In this document: in pieces, positions 9,109 to 15,839 of the stretch
How positions within the stretch are numbered: the stretch's first letter is position 1
Layout of the letters: each line of letters opens with the position of its first letter
NCBI GenBank assembly: GCA_944387075.1
Contig: CALXDO010000011.1
Location: 1-47,568 of the forward strand
Direction of reading: 5' to 3'
DNA length: 47,568 nucleotides
Source: an uncultured Oscillospiraceae bacterium
Lineage (GTDB): Bacteria > Bacillota > Clostridia > Oscillospirales > Oscillospiraceae
Translations under genes and position numbers: made by a program
The notes under the pieces: generated by a model
What the model was told of the DNA's origin: nothing
Database searches by the model: none
Seen by the model: only the letters and a program-made list of their open reading frames with translations

Positions 9109-10008
9109 TTATCGAAACACCCGGTTGAAATCCCGGGGCATCTTGGCTTTGAAGGTGGTGGGCTGTCCGGTGACAGGGTGGACAAAGGATAGTTCGTTGG
9201 CGTGCAGACAAAGCCGTCCAATGGGGTTGGTGCGGGCGTCATACTGCTTGTCCCCGGCGATGGGACAGCCGCGCTCCTTCATGTGAACACGAATCTGGTT
9301 TTTGCGGCCCGTGTCAATGGAGATGTCCAGCAGGGAGTAGCCGGAGCCGGACTTGATGATCTCATAGTTGGTGATGGCCTCCTTGGCTCCGGGGCCAGGG
9401 TCGCCGGAGAAGATCATGTGGGTCTTGGTTTCCACCAGATAGGTGTGGATGGTGTCCCGCTCCGGACGGGGCACTCCTTCCACCACCGCCAGATAGCCCC
9501 GGCGGGTGATGATGTCATTCCAACGGGACTGAAAAAGTTCCTTGGTCTGTTCGTCCTTGGCAAACATCAGCACCCCGGAGGTGTCCCGGTCCAGCCGGTG
9601 GATGACAAAAATCCGGTTGTCGATGTGCTGGTTTTTTACATAGTCGGTAACCATATGGTAGGCGGTGCGAACCTTCTCCTTCTCATTGCCCACGCTGAGG
9701 AGTTTGGCGGGCTTGTTGACCACGATGAGGTGCTCATCCTCGAAGAGGATGGGGAAGGGGAGGGCGTCCTGTTTGGGGGCGGACACAGAGAGAATGGTCA
9801 CCACCTGACCGGGGGCCAGGGGGGTGTCGAACTGGGAGGTGGGCTTGCCGTCCACCGTCACCAGCTTGCGGGAGAGCAGAGACTTGACGTTGTTCCGGCT
9901 CTTGCCTTTGAGGGTGGTGAGCAGGAAGGGGAGCAGGGTGGTGTGCTCTGCCACCGGGTAGCTGGGCTCCCGGCTCTTGTCCCGATATTTGGGGCTTTGA
10001 TGTTGCAT
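9109..10008 (-). CDS. RluA-family 23S rRNA/tRNA pseudouridine synthase
   Basis: The product (299 residues) belongs to the RluA family, which turns selected uridines in structured RNA into pseudouridine. It has an S4-like N-terminal RNA-binding segment (KGKSRNNVKSLLSRKLVTVD). The catalytic core carries HRLDRDTSGVLMFAK, whose Asp in RLDRDTSG is the family nucleophile, and the late motif TGRKNQIRVHM. The RNA site it modifies cannot be read from sequence (RluD-like and YlyB/YjbO-like members are similar). The ATG at 10008 is preferred; a TTG at 10035 in the same frame would add nine residues, and the ribosome site for either is weak (GGCGG upstream of the ATG). It is divergent from yqfC. Confidence 0.9.
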   Translation of the reverse strand: MQHQSPKYRDKSREPSYPVAEHTTLLPFLLTTLKGKSRNNVKSLLSRKLVTVDGKPTSQFDTPLAPGQVVTILSVSAPKQDALPFPILFEDEHLIVVNKPAKLLSVGNEKEKVRTAYHMVTDYVKNQHIDNRIFVIHRLDRDTSGVLMFAKDEQTKELFQSRWNDIITRRGYLAVVEGVPRPERDTIHTYLVETKTHMIFSGDPGPGAKEAITNYEIIKSGSGYSLLDISIDTGRKNQIRVHMKERGCPIAGDKQYDARTNPIGRLCLHANELSFVHPVTGQPTTFKAKMPRDFNRVFR

Positions 10009-10138
10009 GGATGTTGTACCGCCTTTTCTTCGCAATTTTCTTTACTTTATCACAACCAGGGCCAAATGTCCACGGCAATCCCGGTGGGACAGGCAAGTGA
10101 GGGGGAGTTTTTTCATAGAGTTTCCAGAGGTGATGGAC

Positions 10139-10414
10139 ATGGAGAAAAAACAGAGCCTGTTGGAGCGGGCCTCCCGGTTGATGGATGTGCCGGGGGATGT
10201 GCTGGCGGGACTGCCCCGGCTGGAGCTGATTGGAGACGGGGAACTGCGCATGGAGCCGCATCGGGGCATCCTGGCCTACGGACCGGAGGAAATCCACATC
10301 TCGGCGGGGAAGCTGCTGGTGATGGTGCGGGGGGAGGGGCTGGAGCTGCGGGCCATGAACCCCACCCAACTGCTCATCACCGGGCGGATCACATCGGTGG
10401 AGCTGACGAGGTGA
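10139..10414 (+). CDS. yqfC: Sporulation protein YqfC
   Basis: This small protein (91 residues) of the YabP/YqfC family is made in the mother cell during sporulation in bacilli and clostridia. The whole domain is present: SRLMDVPGDVLAGLPRLELI at the start, HRGILAYGPEEIHIS in the middle and ITGRITSVEL at the end. This match, with yqfD directly behind (4 bases), makes the call firm although the sequence is short. ATG 10139 is chosen because AGAGGTG lies just upstream; an ATG two codons earlier (10133) overlaps that site. A longer open frame back to 10007 includes the divergent promoter region and is unlikely to be translated. Confidence 0.9.
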   Translation: MEKKQSLLERASRLMDVPGDVLAGLPRLELIGDGELRMEPHRGILAYGPEEIHISAGKLLVMVRGEGLELRAMNPTQLLITGRITSVELTR

Positions 10415-10418
10415 GGGC

Positions 10419-11666
10419 ATGAAAAAATGGCTGAATTTGCTTCTGGGCTACGCTGTCATTCAGGTGACCGGCGCCTTTCCCGAACGCTTTCTCAACCTGT
10501 GCGCCCAGAACCGGTGCGCCTTCTGGCGTCTGCGCTGGCTGGACAGCAACACCCTGCAAGTGCGGGTGTACCTGGCCGATCTGACCCAGCTGGAGGAGCT
10601 GGCCCAGCGTGCAGGGTGCACCCTGGAGGTGCTCGCCCGCCGGGGCGGTACCGCCCAGGCCCAGCGGCTGTCCAAACGGTGGGGGTTCATGGTGGGTATG
10701 GTGCTGTGTGTGCTGACGGTGAGCGTGCTCAGCCGCTTTGTGCTGGTGGTGGAGGTGGTGGGCAATGAAGAGGTGCCCTCCGCGGTCATTCTCACCGAGT
10801 TGGAACGCCTGGGGGTGCATCCGGGGGTGTATGCCCCCTCTATCTCCCAAAAAGAGGTGGCCAATGAGGCACTCACTAACCTGCCGGAATTGGCGTTTAT
10901 GGCCATCAACGTGTATGGAACCCGGGTGGTGGTGCAGGTGGAGGAGGCGCAGCGCAAGCCGGAGCTGCTGGATGAGTCCACCCCGGCGGACATTGTGGCC
11001 GCCGCGGACGGCATCATTGAGGACATTCAGACTTCCGCAGGAGAACCCCTCTTTGTGGATGGAGACATTGTAGCCCGTGGGGAAGTGCTCATCAGCGGCA
11101 CCATTCCCCTCTACGAGCAAAACATCGAAAAGCCCTATGCGGGAGATCTGGTGGTGCACGCCACAGGGACCGTGACTGCCCGAACCTGGCGGACCCTGGA
11201 GGAGCGGCTGCCCCTGACGGTGCCCACGAAAGTGTACAACGGGGAGGAGGAGACCAGCTACCAGTTCAATCTTTTGGGGTGGGAGTTGGATTTTTTTGAA
11301 AAGAGTAGCATTTTCCCCGATGGATATGATAAAATAACCAACACAGAGTCTCTGGAGCTGGGCGGCTACACCTGGCCGGTGTCATGGACCACCACCACCT
11401 ACCGGGGCTACACCGTCCAGGAGCAGACGGTGGACCCCCAACAGGGGGAAACACTGCTCCAGCAGCTGCTGCAGCAGCGGCTGGAGCGGCTGCTGGAAGT
11501 GGGGGAGGGAGAAATCCTTCACCAGGATTTTGTCACCCGCGTGGAGGGGGACACCTTGGTGGTATCCCTGGTGGCGGAGTGCCGGGAGCAGATTGGCCGC
11601 ACGGTGGAACGCCCAGGGAGCACCGGGCATGTGGAACCAGAAGCCCAAATTGGGGAGGAATCATAA
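10419..11666 (+). CDS. yqfD: Sporulation protein YqfD
   Basis: YqfD is a membrane protein needed for normal spore formation in B. subtilis and is almost always paired with YqfC. The 415-residue product starts with the conserved MKKWLNLLLGYAVIQVTG region. It has one clear membrane helix at about residues 88-107 (WGFMVGMVLCVLTVSVLSRF), and then an extracytoplasmic-type domain starting with a POTRA-like segment (VEVVGNEEVPSAVILTELER). The late GETLLQQLLQQRLERLL is a charged helix seen in the family. The gene overlaps nothing and is followed after 3 bases by phoH. Together with yqfC it shows that this organism makes spores. Confidence 0.92.
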   Translation: MKKWLNLLLGYAVIQVTGAFPERFLNLCAQNRCAFWRLRWLDSNTLQVRVYLADLTQLEELAQRAGCTLEVLARRGGTAQAQRLSKRWGFMVGMVLCVLTVSVLSRFVLVVEVVGNEEVPSAVILTELERLGVHPGVYAPSISQKEVANEALTNLPELAFMAINVYGTRVVVQVEEAQRKPELLDESTPADIVAAADGIIEDIQTSAGEPLFVDGDIVARGEVLISGTIPLYEQNIEKPYAGDLVVHATGTVTARTWRTLEERLPLTVPTKVYNGEEETSYQFNLLGWELDFFEKSSIFPDGYDKITNTESLELGGYTWPVSWTTTTYRGYTVQEQTVDPQQGETLLQQLLQQRLERLLEVGEGEILHQDFVTRVEGDTLVVSLVAECREQIGRTVERPGSTGHVEPEAQIGEES

Positions 11667-11669
11667 CAA

Positions 11670-12674
11670 ATGACAGAGCAATCCATCAGCATTGAACGGA
11701 TGGAAGAGGCCATCAACCTGTTCGGCCTCTTTGACGAGAATATCCGCATCATTGAGCAGGAGTTGGGGGTCACGGTGGTGAACCGGGAGTCCAACTTGAA
11801 AATCTCCGGGGACGGGGAAGCGGTGATGTGGGCGGTGAAGGCGGTGCAGGGCCTTCTCTCCCTCTCTGCCAAGGGAGAGGCCATCAACCAGCAGAACGTC
11901 CGCTACATCATCGAGTTGGTGCGGGCGGGCAACGAGGGAAAGATTGCCCAGCTGGCCGGAGACGTGGTGTGTGTCACCGCCAAGGGAAAGCCCATCAAGG
12001 CCAAGACCGTGGGCCAGAAGAAGTATATTGACGCCATCAAGAAAAACACCGTCACCTTGGGCGTGGGCCCCGCCGGTACCGGCAAGACTTATCTGGCGGT
12101 GGCGGCGGCGGTGGCGGCCTTCCGGGAAAAACAGATCAACCGCATCATCCTCACCCGCCCCGCCGTGGAGGCGGGGGAGCGGCTGGGCTTCTTGCCCGGC
12201 GATTTGCAGTCCAAGGTGGACCCCTACCTGCGCCCCCTGTACGATGCCCTCTTTGACATGCTGGGGGCGGAGACCTACCAGAAGTACCTGGAGCGGGGCA
12301 ACATTGAGGTGGCCCCGCTGGCCTATATGCGTGGCCGCACCCTGGACGACAGCTTCATCATTTTGGATGAGGCCCAGAACACCAGCCGGGAGCAGATGAA
12401 AATGTTCCTCACCCGTATGGGCTTCGGCTCCAAAGTGGTCATCACCGGGGACGTGACCCAGATTGACCTGCCGGCTGACAAGACCAGCGGCTTGAAGGAG
12501 GCCATGCGGGTGCTCCAGGGTGTGGAGGACATCGCCATCTGTCCCCTCACCGACCAGGACGTGGTGCGCCATGTGATTGTCCAGCGCATCATCAAGGCCT
12601 ACGACGACTATTATCATACCAGCAATCCCCAGAAGGGCAGCGATAAGGCGGGGAGGAGGAAGTCCCATGGCTGA
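11670..12674 (+). CDS. phoH: PhoH family ATPase
   Basis: This is a 334-residue P-loop ATPase of the PhoH family, related to the helicase-like N-domain of superfamily 1. Its cellular role is still poorly defined, but it is linked to RNA metabolism by its constant neighbour ybeY. The Walker A motif is GPAGTGKTYLA, the Walker B region is FIILDEAQNT, and VVITGDVTQIDLP is the third ATPase motif. The N-terminal part (about residues 1-115) is the usual KH-like extension (NLKISGDGEAV). The gene is tightly packed between yqfD and ybeY. Its end overlaps the ybeY start by 8 bases, suggesting translational coupling. Confidence 0.94.
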   Translation: MTEQSISIERMEEAINLFGLFDENIRIIEQELGVTVVNRESNLKISGDGEAVMWAVKAVQGLLSLSAKGEAINQQNVRYIIELVRAGNEGKIAQLAGDVVCVTAKGKPIKAKTVGQKKYIDAIKKNTVTLGVGPAGTGKTYLAVAAAVAAFREKQINRIILTRPAVEAGERLGFLPGDLQSKVDPYLRPLYDALFDMLGAETYQKYLERGNIEVAPLAYMRGRTLDDSFIILDEAQNTSREQMKMFLTRMGFGSKVVITGDVTQIDLPADKTSGLKEAMRVLQGVEDIAICPLTDQDVVRHVIVQRIIKAYDDYYHTSNPQKGSDKAGRRKSHG

Positions 12675-13161
12675 GGCACACAACATCTCCATTTCCACGG
12701 AGGTGGAGGGGGCGGACGATGAGGCCACCTGTGCACGCATTCGCTCCACCATCACCACCGCCCTGGCTGCCCAGGGGGTAGAGGTGCCCTGTGAAATTGA
12801 TGTGCTGCTCAGCGATGATACCGGCATCCACACCATCAACCAGGACATGCGGGGGGTGGACCGCCCCACCGACGTGCTCTCCTTCCCCATGTTTGAGCTT
12901 TCCCCCGGGGAGACCCCCCAGGCGGATTGGGCCGACCCGGACAGCGGCTGTGTCCCTCTGGGGGATATGGTGCTGTCTCTGGAGCGGGTGGAGGCCCAGG
13001 CCCAGGAGTACGGCCACAGCCGGGAGCGGGAGCTTTCCTACCTGGTGGTGCACTCGGTGCTCCATCTGCTGGGCTATGACCACCTGGACGAGGGACCCCA
13101 GAAGGCCCAGATGCGAGCCCGGGAGGACGCCATCATGGAGCAAATCGGGCTCACACGATAA
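12667..13161 (+). CDS. ybeY: Endoribonuclease YbeY
   Basis: YbeY is a zinc-dependent endoribonuclease for 16S rRNA 3'-end maturation and ribosome quality control. The 164-residue product has the full metal motif, His129, His133 and His139 in HSVLHLLGYDH. RPTDVLSFPM is the conserved substrate-pocket loop. ATG 12667 is used because GGGAGGAGGA lies at 12651-12660; the upstream open frame is inside phoH. The stretch ETPQADWADPDSGCVPLGDM is a little longer than in shorter family members but keeps the LGD block. The usual neighbour order phoH-ybeY-(dgkA)-era is kept except that a lipoprotein gene replaces dgkA/cdd. Confidence 0.94.
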   Translation: MAEAHNISISTEVEGADDEATCARIRSTITTALAAQGVEVPCEIDVLLSDDTGIHTINQDMRGVDRPTDVLSFPMFELSPGETPQADWADPDSGCVPLGDMVLSLERVEAQAQEYGHSRERELSYLVVHSVLHLLGYDHLDEGPQKAQMRAREDAIMEQIGLTR

Positions 13162-13194
13162 AACGCCAACATTCACATCAAAGGGGGATGCGCC

Positions 13195-13761
13195 ATGAAG
13201 AAATTGCTGATGTTGTCCGCTGTGACCCTGTGCGCCGGGCTGCTTCTCTCCGGGTGCACAGCCTTTATGACCAAAACCGAGGTGACCACCCAGGAGGTGG
13301 ACACCCTGCCTCCGGTGGAGGTGACCCAGCCGGTTGAGACCTCCCAGCCTCTGGACCAGGAGAGGCTGTTTGACGCCCTGGCCGGGGACAGCATCCTGGG
13401 TGTGGTGATTTTGAGTCCCACCCAGAAGGAGTTGGAACTGGCACAAAACGTGGATCAGGTATTCCCCCACCAGGAGTATGGGGAATATATGCTCGTGGTG
13501 CCAAAACTTCCCGGCAGCACCATCACCTTGCAGGAGTTGACCTACGACTATGACACCGGCGAAGTGGTGGAGGTGAAGGACGTTCACACCACCAGCGGCA
13601 CCGATCCGGTGGCCATGCTGGTGCAGCAGGACATCCCCGAGGGCTTTCCCACCCTGCGGGTGGTCATTGAGGCCCAAGGACGCACCGGAACCTACGACCT
13701 GACCTACTATGGCAAGGGGGACGGGCGGCGAGACTTTTATATCATATGGAATCGAGAATAA
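13195..13761 (+). CDS. Putative lipoprotein of unknown function
   Basis: I do not recognise the family. The 188-residue product starts with a lipoprotein signal: MKK, a hydrophobic stretch and the lipobox LLSGC, so it should be lipid-anchored at Cys21 on the outer face of the membrane. A Thr/Val/Glu/Pro-rich linker (about 22-55) leads to a compact domain with alternating beta-type segments (ILGVVILSPTQKELELAQNV, LQELTYDYDTGEVVEV, FPTLRVVIEAQG). The start is 33 bases after ybeY, with GGGGG as a ribosome site. It lies where many Firmicutes have dgkA/cdd. Nothing in it suggests an enzyme; it could be a substrate-binding or envelope-stress component. Confidence 0.8.
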   Translation: MKKLLMLSAVTLCAGLLLSGCTAFMTKTEVTTQEVDTLPPVEVTQPVETSQPLDQERLFDALAGDSILGVVILSPTQKELELAQNVDQVFPHQEYGEYMLVVPKLPGSTITLQELTYDYDTGEVVEVKDVHTTSGTDPVAMLVQQDIPEGFPTLRVVIEAQGRTGTYDLTYYGKGDGRRDFYIIWNRE

Positions 13762-13763
13762 TC

Positions 13764-13950
13764 TCTCGAAAATGCAAGCATTTCCGAGAAGTTACAGCCC
13801 GCTGCAGCGCACCAGCGAAAGCTGGCACGTTTGCGGGCTGAGAAGTGTATTTTCTGATGCGCATGTCCTCAGAAAATACGTGATTGTAATTTATTTTCCC
13901 GCCGGAGGCGGGAAAACTCTGCGAGGCTTAACAGCCAGGAGAGATTGAAA
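13764..13950 (+). ncRNA. Dispersed structured RNA element, copy A (before era)
   Basis: First of three copies of an unrecognised folded element. Order: variable hairpin (13764-13775 with 13778-13789); P2 (AGCCCGC 13796-13802 with GCGGGCT 13833-13839) enclosing a CCAGC-GAAA-GCTGG hairpin; invariant GAGAAG (13840-13845); P3 (TATTTTCTGA 13848-13857 with TCAGAAAATA 13869-13878) with loop TGCGCATGTCC; P4 (TTTTCCCGCC 13894-13903 with GGCGGGAAAA 13907-13916); then CTCTGCGAGGCT. The stems pair perfectly yet differ from those of the other copies, while loops and joiners are kept. It fills the gap between the lipoprotein gene and era and ends about 85 bases before era. The exact ends are uncertain. Confidence 0.8.
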
Positions 13951-14033
13951 CAGTTGAAAAGAGGTAAGCCTCTTTCAAATAAAAACGGCCATTGTTCAAT
14001 GCCAATACCAAAGAAAGTTGAGGATCATCTACT

Positions 14034-14930
14034 ATGTCTCAGATTAAGAAAAGCGGAATCATCACCATTGTGGGCCGCCCCAACGTGGGCAAGTCCACCC
14101 TGACCAACACCCTGGTGGGGGAGAAGATTGCCATTGTCTCCTCCAAGCCCCAGACCACCCGCAACCGCATCTGTGCGGTGTTGAACCGGGGGGACACCCA
14201 GTTTGTCTTTGTGGACACCCCCGGCTTGCACAAGGCCCGCACCCGCCTGGGCGACTACATGGTCAAGGTGGTGCGCCAGTCGGTGGCGGACGTGGACGGG
14301 GTGATGCTGCTGGTGGAGCCGGTGGACAAAATTGGCCCTGCCGAACAGGAACTGATTACCCGCATTAAGGCCCTGGGTGCCCCGGCGGTGCTGGTCATCA
14401 ATAAAATTGACACCATCGAGAAGGAAAAACTGCTGGCTGTCATGGCAGTTTACGGAGCGGCCCACAATTGGGATGCTGTCATGCCCATTTCCGCAAAAAC
14501 CGGGGAGGGTGTGGAAGAATTGCTGGACCTGCTGGCCAAGTGGATTCCCGAAGGCCCCCAGCTGTTCCCCGATGACGTGGTCACCGACCAGCCCGAGCGG
14601 CAGATCATGGCGGAGATTGTGCGGGAGAAGCTGCTGCGCAATCTGGACCAGGAGATTCCCCACGGCACCGCCGTGGAGGTCACCAAGTTCTCCCAGCGGG
14701 ACGACGACATCATTGACTGCCATGTCACCATTTACTGCGAGAAGGAGTCCCACAAGGGCATCATCATTGGCAAAAAAGGCTCCATGCTGAAAAAGATCTC
14801 CACCCAGGCCCGGGAGGACATGGAGGCGTTTATGGGTGCCAAGGTGTACCTGGAGACTTGGGTAAAGGTGAAAGAAAACTGGCGAGATAATGTGAATCTG
14901 ATCCATAATTTTGGATATACGGAAGACTAA
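14034..14930 (+). CDS. era: GTPase Era
   Basis: Era is an essential GTPase that binds 16S rRNA near its 3' end and helps 30S assembly. The product is 298 residues, a normal length. The G1 loop is GRPNVGKST (from residue 14), G3 is DTPG (from 61) and G4 is NKID (from 123). The KH RNA-binding domain at the C-terminus contains GIIIGKKGSMLKK. The start ATG has GAGG about 12 bases upstream, a modest site. What is odd is behind it: the last 17 codons and the stop (14877-14930) are repeated in diverged form at 15091-15144, after a palindromic cassette. The upstream copy completes an intact protein, so the gene itself is not broken. Confidence 0.96.
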   Translation: MSQIKKSGIITIVGRPNVGKSTLTNTLVGEKIAIVSSKPQTTRNRICAVLNRGDTQFVFVDTPGLHKARTRLGDYMVKVVRQSVADVDGVMLLVEPVDKIGPAEQELITRIKALGAPAVLVINKIDTIEKEKLLAVMAVYGAAHNWDAVMPISAKTGEGVEELLDLLAKWIPEGPQLFPDDVVTDQPERQIMAEIVREKLLRNLDQEIPHGTAVEVTKFSQRDDDIIDCHVTIYCEKESHKGIIIGKKGSMLKKISTQAREDMEAFMGAKVYLETWVKVKENWRDNVNLIHNFGYTED

Positions 14931-14945
14931 AGAAGTGGAGAACTG

Positions 14946-15101
14946 TCTCGGCCAGTTTTCCAGCCGGCATCTGCCGGCCGCCGCAGGTGCGGCGTAAAAT
15001 TGGCCCATGGGCCAATTTCCATAGGGCGAATTCACTTCGCCCGTTATGGATAAAATCATGGGGTCCCCACGAAACGAGTTTCGTGGGGCAAACTGGCGAG
15101 A
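14946..15101. repeat. Cassette of five palindromes closed by an outer stem, 3' of era
   Basis: An outer 12-bp stem with one bulged G joins 14946-14958 (TCTCGGCCAGTTT) to 15090-15101 (AAACTGGCGAGA). Five hairpins with tiny loops lie inside: 14963-14969/14972-14978 (GCCGGCA), 14979-14985/14988-14994 (CGCCGCA), a 22-base perfect palindrome at 14997-15018, 15019-15030/15036-15049 (GGGCGAA core), and 15065-15075/15078-15088 (CCCCACGAAAC). There is no coding frame and no T tract, so it is not a simple terminator. The left outer arm is also the reverse complement of era codons at 14875-14888. The make-up recalls REP/BIME-type or MITE-like repeats, but only one copy is in the window, so family membership is inferred. 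Confidence 0.75.
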
Positions 15102-15144
15102 TAACATCAATTTGATTCACAATTTCGGTTATACCGAGGACTAA
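15091..15144 (+). pseudogene. Second, diverged copy of the era 3' end (17 codons and stop)
   Basis: Read in frame, these 54 bases give NWRDNINLIHNFGYTED and a stop, against NWRDNVNLIHNFGYTED at the real end of era (14877-14930). Only one residue differs (Val to Ile), while many third codon positions differ. The copy therefore diverged as a translated, selected sequence and is not a fresh target-site duplication. It has no start or ribosome site and begins inside the right arm of the palindromic cassette. The best reading is that it is the former end of the resident era gene, left when an insertion or allele replacement brought in the present end. Confidence 0.8.
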
Positions 15145-15169
15145 AAATGCTTGCACCTTTTTGAAGGAA

Positions 15170-15253
15170 TTCCCAGTTATAAACGGACACATCCCCTCTC
15201 ACCCTAAGGGTAGAAAGGGGATGTGACGTGTGGAGCCGTTTGGAAACTGGGAA
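15170..15253. repeat. Large imperfect hairpin between era remnant and acetyltransferase gene
   Basis: Four nested stems fold 84 bases into one long structure: TTCCCAGTT (15170-15178) with AACTGGGAA (15245-15253), AAACGG (15181-15186) with CCGTTT (15236-15241), CACATCCCCT (15188-15197) with AGGGGATGTG (15216-15225), and CCCT (15202-15205) with AGGG (15207-15210). No T tract follows. No gene lies in 14931-15335 (405 bases); it holds the palindromic cassette, the era remnant and this hairpin, and then about 80 bases in which I see only the ribosome site of the next gene. Its role is unknown: an RNA leader or a cruciform-forming repeat. Confidence 0.6.
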
Positions 15254-15335
15254 CTGTTTTGGAAAACCGGATTGCCCGAGGTGTGGCTGATGACCCGCTG
15301 GGAACGCCCGGGGATAGAGAAAGAAGGAACATCAC

Positions 15336-15839
15336 ATGCTCAAACGCATCACCCAGGTGGAGCCGTCGGTGGTTCGGGACTTGGTGGAACTCTACCGGGA
15401 GTCCATGGCCCAACTGGCTCGCCGTTTTGAGTCGCCCCAGGCCATGGAACAGGCCTATGGGGAGTTTTTGAAGGAATTTGTCACCCATGACCGCCAGATG
15501 GTGCTGGTGGAAGAGGTGGACGGGGTGTGGGTCAGTGGCCTGCGCTGTGTGGAGAGTGCGCCGGGGGTTTGGTACCTGGAAGCTGTGGAGACGGCACCCC
15601 AGGCACGGGGTCAAGGCTGGGCCAAACAGCTGCTCACCCACACCCAGCAGCGGCTTACAGGGCAGGGGGCCCGGGAACTGTTCAGCCTCATTGACCCGGA
15701 AAACACCCCGTCCATTGCCACCCATGTGGACTGTGGATTTGCCCCCACCCAGCGCAAGCCCATCAACGGATGGGGCGAAGAAGATCCCGGAAACATTGTA
15801 TATGTCTGGCATCCGGAGGGAGATCTGCCATGCACCTGA
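15336..15839 (+). CDS. GNAT family N-acetyltransferase
   Basis: The 167-residue product has the GNAT fold, which transfers an acetyl group from acetyl-CoA to an amine. The acetyl-CoA loop is seen as VETAPQARGQGWAKQLL (motif A, Q/R-x-x-G-x-G/A), preceded by the beta strand GVWYLEAV. NTPSIATHVDCGFAP is the usual late N/xxGF motif B region. The substrate cannot be told. ATG 15336 has AAGAAGGA eight bases upstream. The gene overlaps recO by 10 bases, so it is probably translated with it. It lies just after the unusual era 3' region and could have its own promoter in the leader, but I see no clear -35/-10 pair. Confidence 0.85.
   Translation: MLKRITQVEPSVVRDLVELYRESMAQLARRFESPQAMEQAYGEFLKEFVTHDRQMVLVEEVDGVWVSGLRCVESAPGVWYLEAVETAPQARGQGWAKQLLTHTQQRLTGQGARELFSLIDPENTPSIATHVDCGFAPTQRKPINGWGEEDPGNIVYVWHPEGDLPCT

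Noticed and set aside
10007-10138. An N-terminal extension of yqfC back to 10007.
   Set aside because: It would cover the divergent upstream region of the pseudouridine synthase gene. The YqfC family is about 93 residues and the ribosome site AGAGGTG fits the start at 10139.
13709-13948. An open frame over element copy A whose peptide resembles the frame over copy C (46663-46932), as if a small conserved protein were encoded.
   Set aside because: The likeness follows from nucleotide conservation of the RNA element. The equivalent frame in copy B gives a different peptide, there is no shared start or ribosome site, and the changes keep base pairing and not amino acids.
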